Origin: Litchfieldella xinjiangensis
GTDB lineage: Bacteria; Pseudomonadota; Gammaproteobacteria; Pseudomonadales; Halomonadaceae
Assembly: GCF_000759345.1 (NCBI RefSeq)
Contig: NZ_JPZL01000002.1
Coordinates: 1-64,000 of the forward strand
Direction: 5' to 3'
Length of the DNA stretch: 64,000 nucleotides
Positions 46,959 to 55,334 of this stretch are shown here, piece by piece. The notes beneath the pieces were generated by a model. The model searched no databases, was not told the origin of the DNA, and was given only the letters and a program-made list of their open reading frames with translations. Both the position numbers and the translations under genes were made by a program. Each line of letters begins with the position of its first letter. Position 1 is the stretch's first letter.

Positions 46959-47930
46959 CTATCCTTCGCCACTTACTGCCAGCAGTACCTTGCCGGTCGT
47001 GGCATTGCTTTCCAAGTGTTCCATGGCGGTATCGGCCTGATCGATGGGCCAGGTACGGTCGATGAGCGGACATATCTTCCCCGTCTCCAGGCGCGGCCAG
47101 ACATGCGCCAACAGGGCATCGAGTATCAATCCCTTGGCCTTGGGCGGGCGTGAACGCAGGGTGGAACCGATCAGTCGCTGGCGCTTCATCAGCATGCGGC
47201 CCATGTCCAGGTCGGCCAGGCGGCCTCCCATCAACCCGATCAGCACCAGGCGGCCATCGACATTGAGTACCTGCTGATTGTCGGCCAGATAACTGGCGCC
47301 TACCGGGTCGAGGATGACGTCGGCGCCACCCCAAGCCTTCACCGCGTCGACGAAGCTACCCTGATGACGATTCCAGCCGCTTTCGGCTCCCAGTGCCTGG
47401 CAGGCCGCGATTTTTTCGTCGCTCCCGGCAGTCACGAAGCAGGGGTGATCGAACGCCTTGCAGAGCTGGATGGCTGCGGTACCCACCCCGCTGGCCCCGG
47501 CATGCAGAAGCACGCGCTCCCCGGTCTTGAGAGCACCTTCCATGAACAGATTCAGCCAAGCGGTGGCAAATACCTCGGGCAAGGCGGCCGCCTCACGCAG
47601 ACCCATGCCATCGGGAATGGGCAGCACCTGCTGGCTCGAGACCACCACTTCCTCGGCATAGCCGCCGCCAGCCAGAAGGGCGCAGACCTTGTCGCCGACC
47701 CGCAGGCGTTCGACACCCGGGCCGGCTTCACTCACGGTACCGCTGACTTCGAGCCCTAGTATCTGCGACTCGCCAGGGGGCGGCGGGTAGCTACCGGCAC
47801 GCTGCATGATATCGGCGCGGTTCATGCCGGCCCAGGCGACATTGATGCGAACGTCATCAGGGCCTAACGGCCCCGGCGTCGGCTGCTCGCGCCATGTAAG
47901 GCGGGACTCTTCCGTGACAATAGCGTGCAT
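46959..47930 (-). CDS. Zinc-free MDR quinone oxidoreductase (PIG3-like)
   Basis: This 323-residue NADPH-dependent quinone oxidoreductase belongs to the medium-chain dehydrogenase/reductase family. It has NVAWAGMNRADIMQRAG near the start, the Rossmann region LLHAGASGVGTAAIQLC (about 140-156) and DPVGASYLADN, resembling PIG3/TP53I3. There are no zinc-ligand cysteines. The ATG at 47930 has AGGAGGT before it; a longer in-frame opening upstream overlaps the LOG-family gene and is not used. It is the last gene of the eight-gene minus-strand run. Confidence 0.9.
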   Translation of the reverse strand: MHAIVTEESRLTWREQPTPGPLGPDDVRINVAWAGMNRADIMQRAGSYPPPPGESQILGLEVSGTVSEAGPGVERLRVGDKVCALLAGGGYAEEVVVSSQQVLPIPDGMGLREAAALPEVFATAWLNLFMEGALKTGERVLLHAGASGVGTAAIQLCKAFDHPCFVTAGSDEKIAACQALGAESGWNRHQGSFVDAVKAWGGADVILDPVGASYLADNQQVLNVDGRLVLIGLMGGRLADLDMGRMLMKRQRLIGSTLRSRPPKAKGLILDALLAHVWPRLETGKICPLIDRTWPIDQADTAMEHLESNATTGKVLLAVSGEG

Positions 47931-47955
47931 GCGGGACCTCCTGTCCTGTCGTGTT

Positions 47956-48507
47956 TCAGGGGATGTGCAGTTGGTATTCCAAGGCGTCGAGCAGGGTTTC
48001 GGGGTGCTCGGCCGCCAGCAGTCGCTGCCGTGTGCCCGCATCAAGAAAGCCTGCCTCGACCGTTGAGTCCAGAAAGCCTAGCAAGGGGCTATAGAATCCT
48101 GCGGTATCCAGGACACCGATCGGCTTGTCATGCAGGCCGAGGTATTGCCAGGTCCAGATTTCGAACAGTTCTTCCAATGTGCCGATGCCCCCCGGCAAGG
48201 CGACGAAGGCATCGGCGTGCGACGCCATGCTGGCCTTGCGCTCATGCATGTTGGCGACACGGATCAGTTGGGTTAGCCCCTGGTGCGCCTGCTCACGCTC
48301 GACCAGATGGTCCGGCATGACACCGATCACTTCCCCGCCGGCGTCCATGGCGGCATTGGCCAGGGCGCCCATCAGCCCAAGGCGCGCTCCACCATAGACC
48401 AGGCGATGGCCACGTTGCGCGATCTGCCGGCCCAGTAACTCGGCGGTTTCTTTGTAGATGGCCTGATGGCCGGTGCGGGAACCCAGGTAGACACAGATAT
48501 TGGCCAT
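47956..48507 (-). CDS. LOG-family protein (cytokinin riboside 5'-monophosphate phosphoribohydrolase-like)
   Basis: This 183-residue LOG-family enzyme (the PpnN/YgdH-related short form) has the signature PGGIGTLEE with GGARLGLMG in the nucleotide-binding fold. Members hydrolyse nucleotide monophosphates to base and ribose 5-phosphate. The ATG at 48507 follows GAGGAG; an earlier in-frame ATG is weaker. It lies 25 bases upstream of the oxidoreductase gene in the same run. Confidence 0.9.
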   Translation of the reverse strand: MANICVYLGSRTGHQAIYKETAELLGRQIAQRGHRLVYGGARLGLMGALANAAMDAGGEVIGVMPDHLVEREQAHQGLTQLIRVANMHERKASMASHADAFVALPGGIGTLEELFEIWTWQYLGLHDKPIGVLDTAGFYSPLLGFLDSTVEAGFLDAGTRQRLLAAEHPETLLDALEYQLHIP

Positions 48508-48574
48508 GCGCTTCTCCTCGATCGGGCCCATAGTCTATCAGGCCGTTCGGGTGTGGGCATGGGGGCGCGCTGGT

Positions 48575-49096
48575 TCAGGGCAGGCAGTCAGGAATGCCGT
48601 AGACAGCGTCCAGCCACTGGCCTATCGCGTTGTCGCCACACAGATGGTGCGCATATTGGGTATGTAGACAACGAACCTGATCCCACTTGCCAATGCCGCC
48701 AACCCCGCGCTCACTAAGCAAGCTGGCATAACCCAGACGCTCGATGTCGGCGCGGTGTTCGGGGGTCATGTAATGCCACCGCTGGGCCACGTAGTCGCGA
48801 TGGCTCTGGTGATAGGCGGCGAGGAACTCGGGTTCCTCCAGCAGCTGGGCCTCGAGCCGCTTGATCACCCCCTGGGCCTCGATCTGGGACAGCACGACCT
48901 TCAGGCGTTCCGAACATAGCCAGTAGAGGGTCGGGAAGGGCTTGCCATCGATGATGGGCTCCATGCGCAGCACCAAGGGCGTGCCCTCGCCGTCGGTCGC
49001 GGCCACCGCCTGGATGCCACGGGGTGCGCGGCCCAACTGCTCGGTGATGATCGCCAACTGGCGGGGATCAGGAGCCTGATCGGTACGGATAACCAT
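48575..49096 (-). CDS. DUF501-family protein
   Basis: This 173-residue protein has the DUF501 hallmark FPTLYWLCSERLK (about 54-66), with an ERGVGGIGKWDQVRCLHTQYAHHL block in the C-terminal half. The cysteine and histidines could bind metal, but this is not shown. DUF501 has no established role. Its ATG lies inside the end of the upstream gene (29-base overlap in another frame), so its translation is probably coupled to it. Confidence 0.75.
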   Translation of the reverse strand: MVIRTDQAPDPRQLAIITEQLGRAPRGIQAVAATDGEGTPLVLRMEPIIDGKPFPTLYWLCSERLKVVLSQIEAQGVIKRLEAQLLEEPEFLAAYHQSHRDYVAQRWHYMTPEHRADIERLGYASLLSERGVGGIGKWDQVRCLHTQYAHHLCGDNAIGQWLDAVYGIPDCLP

Positions 49097-49394
49097 CGTG
49101 CGGATCTCGCAGGAATTTGGGAGAGCGCCCCACGGCGCGGAAGAAGGCCTGGTTGAGCTGCACTGGCGTGGGCACGTAGGCCCATTGTCGTTGGCAGTAC
49201 TCGTCGGCGCGGGCCATCAGAACGTCATAGAGGCGATTGAACGGGGCATCATAATCGTAGGGGTCATCACCGAACAAGCGGATGTGGGGGTAATCGGCAA
49301 AGCGCTCCATGAAGTAATGCTCGAGATCGGCCTCCACGGCGCGGTGTTGACCGACATTGTCGGGATCGAGCCACAGGTTGTAGCGAATCGCCAT
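49068..49394 (-). CDS. Uncharacterised 108-residue protein
   Basis: This is not recognised. It is an acidic protein rich in Tyr, Asp and Arg (MAIRYNLWLDPDN, FGDDPYDYDAPFNRLYDVLM, VPTPVQLNQAFFRAVG) with no signal or membrane segment. The ATG at 49394 has AGGAG upstream. Its 3' end overlaps the DUF501 gene by 29 bases, suggesting the two work together. A longer frame upstream of this ATG runs antisense to nothing known but lacks a ribosome-binding site, so it was not used. Confidence 0.65.
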   Translation of the reverse strand: MAIRYNLWLDPDNVGQHRAVEADLEHYFMERFADYPHIRLFGDDPYDYDAPFNRLYDVLMARADEYCQRQWAYVPTPVQLNQAFFRAVGRSPKFLRDPHDGYPYRSGS

Positions 49395-49458
49395 GTGTGT
49401 CTCCTGAGGCGATGTGTCTGCCGACCCTACACGGCTCGATGGCGTATGCACAATGCGC

Positions 49459-49929
49459 TCAATGACGTGCGATATGGCATGCCCGGGCCTGGGTAAGCTC
49501 GATGAGTACCCCCGGCGACAGGCCAATTTCGAGGCCACGGCGCCCCGCGCTGATATACAGGGTGTCGCGTGTCGTGGCGGAAATATCCAGGTAGGTCGCC
49601 AACCGTTTGCGTTGCCCCAAGGGGCTGATGCCCCCAACCACGTATCCCGTACTACGCTCGGCTTCTTCCGGATCGGCCATGCTCGCTTTCTTTGCCTTCG
49701 CAGCACGTGCCAGGGCCTTGAGATCGAGCTGGCTGGCCACCGGCACGAGAGCCACGACCAGGCGTCCATCGTCGAGCCTTGCCAGAAGGGTCTTGAAGAC
49801 GTCATGTTCAGAGAGCCCCAGCGCGTCGGCCGCTTCCTGTCCGTAGGCCGGTGTCTTGGGGTCGTGATGGTACTCCTTGAGCGCGAAAGCCAGGCCGGCG
49901 CGCTCGAGGACGCGCACCGCCGGGGTCAT
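49459..49929 (-). CDS. ybaK: Cys-tRNA(Pro) deacylase YbaK
   Basis: YbaK removes cysteine wrongly attached to tRNA-Pro by prolyl-tRNA synthetase. The 156-residue protein of the ProRS-editing (INS) fold has the key Lys46 (DVFKTLLA), AKKASMADPEEAERSTGYVVGGISPLG, and SAGRRGLEIGLSP. Its ATG overlaps the thioesterase stop by 4 bases. Confidence 0.92.
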   Translation of the reverse strand: MTPAVRVLERAGLAFALKEYHHDPKTPAYGQEAADALGLSEHDVFKTLLARLDDGRLVVALVPVASQLDLKALARAAKAKKASMADPEEAERSTGYVVGGISPLGQRKRLATYLDISATTRDTLYISAGRRGLEIGLSPGVLIELTQARACHIARH

Positions 49930-50336
49930 CCCCGTGTCTCCGGCGGGGCCTGCAGGTGGGCCTCGAGCGCTTGCCGGAGCTCACCCTCTATCGGCGTGGC
50001 GCGCTTGGCAGCGTGGTCATAGTGCACCATGACCGTATTCCCCTGGGCGGCCAGCTTGCCGCCCTGCCACGCCTGCTGAGTCACGGTGAAAGAGCTGTTC
50101 CCCAAGCGTGTCAGGAAGGTCTTTAATTCGACCTCCTGACCATAGTAGAGCTCAGCGTGAAACTCGATATCGTAGCGGGCCAGGATCAGGCGCCATTTGC
50201 GCGGGTCGAGATCCGGCGTGAACAACCGGAACAGCTCGGTACGTCCCTGTTCGAACCAGGCAGGTAGCCGGGTGTTGTTGATATGTCCCAAGGCATCGGT
50301 GTCGTGGAACGCAGGCTCCAGGGTGCGGATGAACAT
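49926..50336 (-). CDS. Hotdog-fold acyl-CoA thioesterase
   Basis: This 136-residue 4HBT-family protein has the active-site box HDTDALGHINNTRLPAWFEQGRTEL (catalytic Asp14), followed by a hotdog domain. It resembles short YbgC/FadM-type thioesterases. The acyl chain cannot be predicted. It overlaps ybaK by 4 bases and follows the membrane-protein gene by 16 bases. Confidence 0.88.
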   Translation of the reverse strand: MFIRTLEPAFHDTDALGHINNTRLPAWFEQGRTELFRLFTPDLDPRKWRLILARYDIEFHAELYYGQEVELKTFLTRLGNSSFTVTQQAWQGGKLAAQGNTVMVHYDHAAKRATPIEGELRQALEAHLQAPPETRG

Positions 50337-50352
50337 GCCAGTTTCCTTTCTG

Positions 50353-51237
50353 TCAGGGGCTCGGGTTGTTGGGGCTGTCAGCCGTTTTGGCCATGGTGTG
50401 GGGCGAGGGCCGATCCTCGGAGCGGGGCGTTTCCAATGATCGTTTGCGCAGCCGCCAAGTTTGGATTCGTGTCCAAGCGAGGAGCCACAGTGTGGCCGCC
50501 ACGAAGCCGGCGGCGGTGCCCAGGGCCAGACCCAGGTTGGTATAGGTCAACGATACGGTCAGCGCATAGCAAAGTAGAGAGCCGAGCCCGGCCGGGTAAT
50601 GCTTGATCACCGTGGCTACCGGCGCGGCGCCATGGCTCAGGTGAAGAATGATCAGGAAGGGGAACATGGTGACCGGAAACGCTGCCAGCACACCGGCCCA
50701 GGCGGCCGGGATGGCATGGGCGAGCCCCGTAATCAGGAAAATGATCGCCGCGGCCAGCAGCGCTCGCGAGCCCAGGGCAGCCCAGGAGAAACCGCCCCGC
50801 CTGGCGGCGCGGCTATCCGGGATGTGGCGGTAGAGCCACAGGAAGCCGGCGATGGCCACCAGTGTGACCAGGCTGCCTTCCAGGCGGTTGAAGTCGAAAC
50901 GCGTCAGCAGCAGCGCTACGATGAGCCAGGCACCGATACCGCCCAGGCTGCCGCGTAGCATGCCGACGACGCCATCCCGGCGACCGCACAGCCAGTAGCC
51001 GCCAGTCAAGGCCAGGGTGGCGCTGAAGCCGGCCAGCGTATGCACGGCCCCTTCGGCGGCAAACGCGGGCGATATCTCCAGGCCAATGAAGAAGAGGGCG
51101 ATTGCGGTTCCCAGTGGATAACCGGACAACAATCCGGCCACACGGGGACTTGCGCGTTCCGCAACCAGGGAAAGGCCCAGCACGACGCCCACCGAGACCA
51201 GAAGTTTGGCGACTTGCCAACTGAAAGGCACGTCCAT
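50353..51237 (-). CDS. Multi-spanning inner-membrane protein
   Basis: This 294-residue, very hydrophobic protein has about nine predicted membrane segments and a basic/Ser-rich cytosolic tail (from about 255). The first helices (VSVGVVLGLSLVAERASPRVAGLLSGYPLGTAIALFFIGLE) resemble DUF3147/GlpM-type proteins, possibly as an internal duplication (AGVLAAFPVTMFPFLIILHLS in the second half mirrors the first). A transport role is likely but the substrate is unknown. Confidence 0.65.
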   Translation of the reverse strand: MDVPFSWQVAKLLVSVGVVLGLSLVAERASPRVAGLLSGYPLGTAIALFFIGLEISPAFAAEGAVHTLAGFSATLALTGGYWLCGRRDGVVGMLRGSLGGIGAWLIVALLLTRFDFNRLEGSLVTLVAIAGFLWLYRHIPDSRAARRGGFSWAALGSRALLAAAIIFLITGLAHAIPAAWAGVLAAFPVTMFPFLIILHLSHGAAPVATVIKHYPAGLGSLLCYALTVSLTYTNLGLALGTAAGFVAATLWLLAWTRIQTWRLRKRSLETPRSEDRPSPHTMAKTADSPNNPSP

Positions 51238-51252
51238 GACAGTTCCTCGCGA

Positions 51253-51678
51253 TCAGATCAGACGCCGGCTCTGGGCGTCAGCCCATGCCTCGTCCAGGGC
51301 AGGTGCCAGTGGCTCCCGAAGGTGTGCAGGGAGGGCCGCGTGGGCCTCATCCAAGGTGTGAAACGAACGGTTGCGGAGCCAGCAGTAGGCCCAGGCGCAG
51401 GCCTCGAGGTCGTCACGCGGGGTGGGGCGCGCCGTCACCTGGGTCAGCAGAAATGTCGCCGAGCGCGCCGCCCACAGCGGTGGCTGAGCGTCGCCACTCC
51501 AGGCCTGCAGGGTCGCGGCATCCGGTGTATCCTCGGGCTCCCCGAGTTTGGCTACCCGCGCGGTATCGGCAAGGATCATTGCCAGGCGCTCGGGGGCCGC
51601 CTGGCCGATCATCAGCCAATGGCCGATCAGGCGCGAGGTGCCCCGCATGGCCTTGGCATAGAAATGGGTTTCAGGCAT
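51253..51678 (-). CDS. Uncharacterised 141-residue protein
   Basis: This is not recognised. The protein is Ala- and Leu-rich, mainly helical, with no signal or membrane segment (MPETHFYAKAMRGTSRLIGHWLMIGQ at the start). The ATG at 51678 follows GAGGGA; a longer opening upstream overlaps patB in antisense and is not used. It is the first gene of the minus-strand run and diverges from patB with a 45-base gap. Confidence 0.6.
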   Translation of the reverse strand: MPETHFYAKAMRGTSRLIGHWLMIGQAAPERLAMILADTARVAKLGEPEDTPDAATLQAWSGDAQPPLWAARSATFLLTQVTARPTPRDDLEACAWAYCWLRNRSFHTLDEAHAALPAHLREPLAPALDEAWADAQSRRLI

Positions 51679-51723
51679 GTTCTTACTTCCCTCGACTGAG
51701 TCACGTCGCCTATAGGAGACGCC

Positions 51724-52878
51724 ATGCGCTTCGATTTTGCCACCCCTATCGACCGATGCCAGCCCTGGCCCTCCCAGAAATGGCAACGTTACGAAGATGA
51801 CGTGGTGCCGCTGTGGGTGGCCGACATGGATTTTCGCTCCCCGCCCGCCGTCGTCGAGGCGCTGGCGTCACGAGTCGAGCACGGGGTGTTCGGCTATGGG
51901 CGTGTCCCCGATTCGCTGCGCCATACCTTCTGCGAGTGGAGCCAGGAGCACTACGACTGGCAGCTCGCGCCGGCGTGGCAAGTCTGGCTGCCGGGCGTGG
52001 TACCGGCGCTGCACCTGGCGAGCCTGGCCTTTGCCGAGCCTGGCGACGGCATCCTGAGTGTCTCGCCCATCTACCCGCCGTTCCTTCATGTGGCCCGGCG
52101 CACGGGCCGTATTCCCCAGACGGCATCCCTGAGCGAGCCATTGACGCCGGGCGGCCCCTGGCAGCTCGACCTGGAGGCGCTCGAGGCATCGATCACGCCG
52201 CGTACCCGCTTGTTGCTGTGGTGCCATCCACATAACCCCACCGGTCGTGTGTGGCGCCCCGATGAACTGGCGGGGCTGGCCGACCTGGTGGAGCGTCATG
52301 ATCTGCTGGTCGTTTCCGATGAGCTGCACTGCGACCTGCTGCTGGATCGGGGGGCGCGGCATGTGCCGCTGGCGGTCCAGTGCCCACAACTGGCCGATCG
52401 TGTCATTACGTTGATGGCACCCTCGAAAACCTTCAATCTGGCGGGGCTGACCACCGCTTGTGCCATCATCCCCAACGACACATTGCGCCAGCGATTCGAA
52501 GCCCAGATGCGCGGTCTGCAGTCGGATGTCAACGTGCTGGGGCTGGTGGCCGCCGAAGCCGCTTATGGCCAGGGCGACCCGTGGCGGCATGCGCTACTCG
52601 AGGTCTTGCGTCAGCACCGCGAACGGCTGGTCAGCCAGGCAAGCCAGTGGCCTGGCGTGGTATTGAGCCCGCCACAATCCACCTATCTGGCATGGTTCGA
52701 CCTTCGTCAGGCGGGTTTGGGCGATGCGCCTCAACAGGCGTTGCTCGAACGCGCACAGGTTGCGCTGTCCGATGGCGCCGATTTCGGCGCCCCGGGATTC
52801 GTACGGCTCAACTTCGGTACTACCGCCCAGCAACTGGACGAGGCATTGGCGCGCCTCGACCAGGTACTGGGCCAGTGA
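51724..52878 (+). CDS. patB: PatB/MalY-type PLP aminotransferase / cystathionine beta-lyase
   Basis: This 384-residue fold-type I aminotransferase has the PLP lysine Lys235 (APSKTFNLAGL) and HNPTGRVW, and starts MRFDFATPIDR with LWVADMDF as in MalY/PatB. PatB enzymes act as C-S lyases releasing sulfide and pyruvate, while MalY in E. coli also interacts with MalT; no maltose genes are near. Convergent with cnoX; a 5-bp hairpin GGTAG/CTACC lies in the 22-base gap. Confidence 0.92.
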   Translation: MRFDFATPIDRCQPWPSQKWQRYEDDVVPLWVADMDFRSPPAVVEALASRVEHGVFGYGRVPDSLRHTFCEWSQEHYDWQLAPAWQVWLPGVVPALHLASLAFAEPGDGILSVSPIYPPFLHVARRTGRIPQTASLSEPLTPGGPWQLDLEALEASITPRTRLLLWCHPHNPTGRVWRPDELAGLADLVERHDLLVVSDELHCDLLLDRGARHVPLAVQCPQLADRVITLMAPSKTFNLAGLTTACAIIPNDTLRQRFEAQMRGLQSDVNVLGLVAAEAAYGQGDPWRHALLEVLRQHRERLVSQASQWPGVVLSPPQSTYLAWFDLRQAGLGDAPQQALLERAQVALSDGADFGAPGFVRLNFGTTAQQLDEALARLDQVLGQ

Positions 52879-52900
52879 AGGTAGGGATCACTACCAAGGC

Positions 52901-53830
52901 TCAATAGAGCAGGGCGAACAGCTTACGGCGATACGTCACGGTTAACGGATGATCGGCACCCAAGGCATCGAAGACCCGCAGCAACGTCTTGCGTGGGGCT
53001 TCGTCCTGGTACTGCCGATCACTCTTCATCAGGGCCAGGAGGCCTTCCAGGCCAGCTTCGTAGTCGCCATCGGCGACCTGGCGCAAGGCGCGCTTGTAGC
53101 GTGCTTCGCTATCGCCGCGCCCCTCGAGGTTGGCCAGCTCCTCATGACTCGGCGCTTCCTCGCCGAACTCGAGCCGGGCACGCACCCCTCGCGCCTTGGG
53201 GCCGTCGCGGTGTTCAGGCGGTAGATTATCGAGAATCGCGCTGGCATCCGCGGCGTTGCCTTCCGCAAGGACGGCGCCGGCAAGCTCGATCTGATAGTCG
53301 TACTGCTGCGGATACTCCTCTACCAGGCGCTGATAGATTGTCCGTGCCGTCGCGGCGTCGCCTGCAGCAAGGGCAGCCTGGGCCTGCTCTTCGGGGCTCT
53401 CGGGGGCATCGGCAGGTGGCTGGATATATTGTGCCAGCCACTCCCGAATTTGCTTCTCTGGCAAGGCCCCCTGGAACTGGTCATAGAGTTGCCCCTGCAT
53501 GATCAACTTGACGTCTGGCACCGAGCGGACGCCGAGCTGAGCAGCGATCTGTGGGTGATCTTCGATATTGAGCTTGGCGAGCACGAATGCACCGGCATAC
53601 TCTTTGGCCAGCTTTTCGAGAACGGGCATCAAGTTCTTGCAGGGTTCGCACCACGGAGCCCAGCAATCGAGCAGTACTGGGCCCTGCATGGACCCTTCCA
53701 GCACCACCTGCTGGAAATTGCTCATGTCGATATCGACGATATAGCTGGACGGATCGGCGCCGCCTGCCTGGGGGCTGGATGTGTCGGGCGTGGCGATGGG
53801 TTCACCGCTGCGTGGATCGACGATCGGCAT
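52901..53830 (-). CDS. cnoX: Co-chaperone/thioredoxin-fold protein CnoX (YbbN)
   Basis: CnoX combines a thioredoxin-fold N-terminal domain with TPR-like helices and protects proteins from oxidative aggregation, passing clients to GroEL and DnaK in E. coli. The 309-residue protein has thioredoxin motif WCEPCK (Cys61, Cys64), whereas E. coli CnoX lacks the full CXXC. The helical part spans about 140-300. It is convergent with patB and divergent from the DUF3750 gene. Confidence 0.9.
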   Translation of the reverse strand: MPIVDPRSGEPIATPDTSSPQAGGADPSSYIVDIDMSNFQQVVLEGSMQGPVLLDCWAPWCEPCKNLMPVLEKLAKEYAGAFVLAKLNIEDHPQIAAQLGVRSVPDVKLIMQGQLYDQFQGALPEKQIREWLAQYIQPPADAPESPEEQAQAALAAGDAATARTIYQRLVEEYPQQYDYQIELAGAVLAEGNAADASAILDNLPPEHRDGPKARGVRARLEFGEEAPSHEELANLEGRGDSEARYKRALRQVADGDYEAGLEGLLALMKSDRQYQDEAPRKTLLRVFDALGADHPLTVTYRRKLFALLY

Positions 53831-53947
53831 AGAAGTAACCTTGGTACGTGAAGGAGTTTGTACACAAGATGCGGGTACCCCGGGCGTGATTCAAGCCCCG
53901 CCATTGCCTTGGGGCGGTTGGGCCGACACGACACAGGAAACGAATCG

Positions 53948-54703
53948 ATGAACCGAGTGGTACGAGGGGTGGGGGTTGTACTGGTAACAGTAGCCCTGCT
54001 GCTTACCGGGCCCCTGCTGATGCTTGCCACTCAGCGTATCGACCTGGAAAGCCAGTGGCATTCGGCCTCACGCACATCAATCGGTCTGGCAGCACCCGCA
54101 CTGGATACGCCCGAAGCGGTGGTTCAGGTCTATGCCGCCCGCGCATTCAACTGGCGTGGTGCGTTCGGGGTGCATACATGGATCGCCGTCAAGCAGCCCC
54201 AGGCCACACGATATCGCACCTATCAGGTACTGAGCTGGCGCCGACCGACGGTCGTGGTTCGTGACGACATGCCCGATCGGGCATGGTTCGGCAATGCGCC
54301 ACAGATGCTGGCCGACTACCGGGGAGAGACAGCCGAGCGCATGATCCCGCGCATCGAAGCGGCGGTAGCGGCGTACCCTGAGTCGGCCCGCTATCGCGTG
54401 TGGCCGGGCCCCAATAGCAACTCCTTCGTGGCCTGGGTGATACGCGAGGTGCCGGGGCTTGACGTTGCGCTGCCGAATACCGCCATAGGCAAGGATTACC
54501 TATTCGATGAGATGCTGGCGCCCGTTCCAAGTGGCAGTGGTTACCAGATCGGGCTGGGTGGTTTGTTCGGGGTGCTGTTGGCTTGGGAAGAGGGCGTCGA
54601 AATCAATCTTCTGGGCCTGAGCCTTGGAATCGACCTCCAGCGTCCCGCCCTCAAGCTGCCCGGCATCGGGCGGCTTGGTATGGCACCAGTCGTGGTGGAG
54701 TGA
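53948..54703 (+). CDS. DUF3750-family membrane-anchored protein
   Basis: This 251-residue protein has an N-terminal membrane anchor or signal (about 8-28) and a DUF3750 domain with VVQVYAARAFNWRGAFGVHTWIAVK, YRGETAERMIPRIEAAVAAYP and the conserved WPGPNSNSFVAWV. The ATG at 53948 (AGGAAA upstream) is preferred; an upstream in-frame ATG adds an unconserved leader. The function of DUF3750 is not known. It is followed by minus-strand terminators of the tRNA unit. Confidence 0.78.
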   Translation: MNRVVRGVGVVLVTVALLLTGPLLMLATQRIDLESQWHSASRTSIGLAAPALDTPEAVVQVYAARAFNWRGAFGVHTWIAVKQPQATRYRTYQVLSWRRPTVVVRDDMPDRAWFGNAPQMLADYRGETAERMIPRIEAAVAAYPESARYRVWPGPNSNSFVAWVIREVPGLDVALPNTAIGKDYLFDEMLAPVPSGSGYQIGLGGLFGVLLAWEEGVEINLLGLSLGIDLQRPALKLPGIGRLGMAPVVVE

Positions 54704-54709
54704 GGAAGC

Positions 54710-54742
54710 AAAAAGGCCACCTCCTTTAGCCCCGGGAGTGGC
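54710..54742 (-). terminator. Outermost minus-strand terminator
   Basis: On the minus strand GCCACTCC and GGAGGTGGC pair with one bulge and are followed by five T. It is the fourth terminator in a row downstream of the initiator tRNA and the last before the DUF3750 stop on the other strand. Confidence 0.55.
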
Positions 54743-54763
54743 TAACCCGAGCGGAGACGCCGC

Positions 54764-54807
54764 AAAAGAAAAGGCGTCTTCCTCTCGGAAAGCGCCTTCT
54801 CAATATT
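54764..54807 (-). terminator. Terminator copy A (136-bp tandem)
   Basis: This degenerate copy of the tRNA-fMet terminator (stem AAGGCGCTTTCC / GGAAGACGCCTT on the minus strand, with two weak pairs) is followed by TTTTCTTTT. Confidence 0.6.
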
Positions 54808-54899
54808 GGGTAGCGGGGACCGCCGACGTTGAAACGAGAGGGAACCGATGACCTTCGGGTTATGGTCCTAAGTGGCTCTAACCTGAGCAGTGACTGCAC
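54808..54899 (-). pseudogene. Degenerate tRNA-fMet copy A
   Basis: This 92-base tRNA-like sequence matches the real gene in the 3' acceptor strand (GGTCCCCGCTACC) and the anticodon-to-T-arm stretch (AACCCGAAGGTCATCGGTTC). It has an insertion in the T arm and a changed 5' half (CAGTCACTGCTCAGGTTAGAGCC). The anticodon loop keeps CAT but is one base short, and no CCA follows. It is unlikely to be a working tRNA. Confidence 0.6.
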
Positions 54900-54943
54900 A
54901 AAAGAAAAGGCGCCTTCCTTTCGGAAAGCGCCTTCTCAATGTT
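54900..54943 (-). terminator. Terminator copy B (136-bp tandem)
   Basis: Identical to the real tRNA-fMet terminator: a 12-bp stem AAGGCGCTTTCC/GGAAGGCGCCTT on the minus strand, followed by TTTTCTTTT. Confidence 0.7.
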
Positions 54944-55035
54944 GGGTAGCGGGGACCGCCGACATTGAAACGAGAGGGAACCGATGACCTTCGGATTATG
55001 GTCCTAAGTGGCTCTAACCTGAGCAGTGACTGCGC
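54944..55035 (-). pseudogene. Degenerate tRNA-fMet copy B
   Basis: Like copy A: the 3' acceptor strand and the anticodon-T-arm junction match the real tRNA, and a 14-15 base insertion sits in the T arm. The D-arm reads GCTCAGGTTAGAGC. The anticodon stem is compensated (GGA...TCC instead of GGG...CCC) with a 6-base CCATAA loop. Confidence 0.6.
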
Positions 55036-55079
55036 AAAAGAAAAGGCGCCTTCCTTTCGGAAAGCGCCTTCTCAATGTT
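55036..55079 (-). terminator. Terminator of tRNA-fMet
   Basis: On the minus strand a 12-bp stem (one GU) AAGGCGCTTTCC/GGAAGGCGCCTT with a GAAA loop is followed by TTTTCTTTT, starting 10 bases after the tRNA. Confidence 0.85.
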
Positions 55080-55156
<77 letters not shown>

Positions 55157-55170
55157 TCAACGTGAGGCGT

Positions 55171-55198
55171 ATTCTACGGATTTTTTGCTCTGCGTCAA
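55171..55198 (-). promoter_or_regulatory. tRNA-fMet promoter
   Basis: On the minus strand TTGACG (55198-55193) and TAGAAT (55176-55171) are 16 bases apart, and the tRNA starts 14 bases after the -10. It nearly matches the tRNA-Tyr promoter (TTGACA-16-TAGAAT). Confidence 0.8.
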
Positions 55199-55334
55199 GC
55201 CATTTACAAGGTTCGTCCAGTTGATACAAAGCAACCATACTATGCTAGGAGTGGCACCGTGGGGTGCCGATCGCCAACTCGCGGCCGGCCAAGGGGCTGG
55301 TCGATGTGTATGAATGAATCAGGGAGATAACAAC

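Larger units (their letters stand above)
54764..55079 (-). repeat. 136-bp tandem repeat of tRNA-fMet-like plus terminator
   Basis: The terminator-plus-tRNA unit is repeated at an exact 136-base spacing (units at 54764 and 54900, then the real tRNA's terminator at 55036). The two left units carry degenerate tRNA-fMet-like sequences. Confidence 0.8.
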
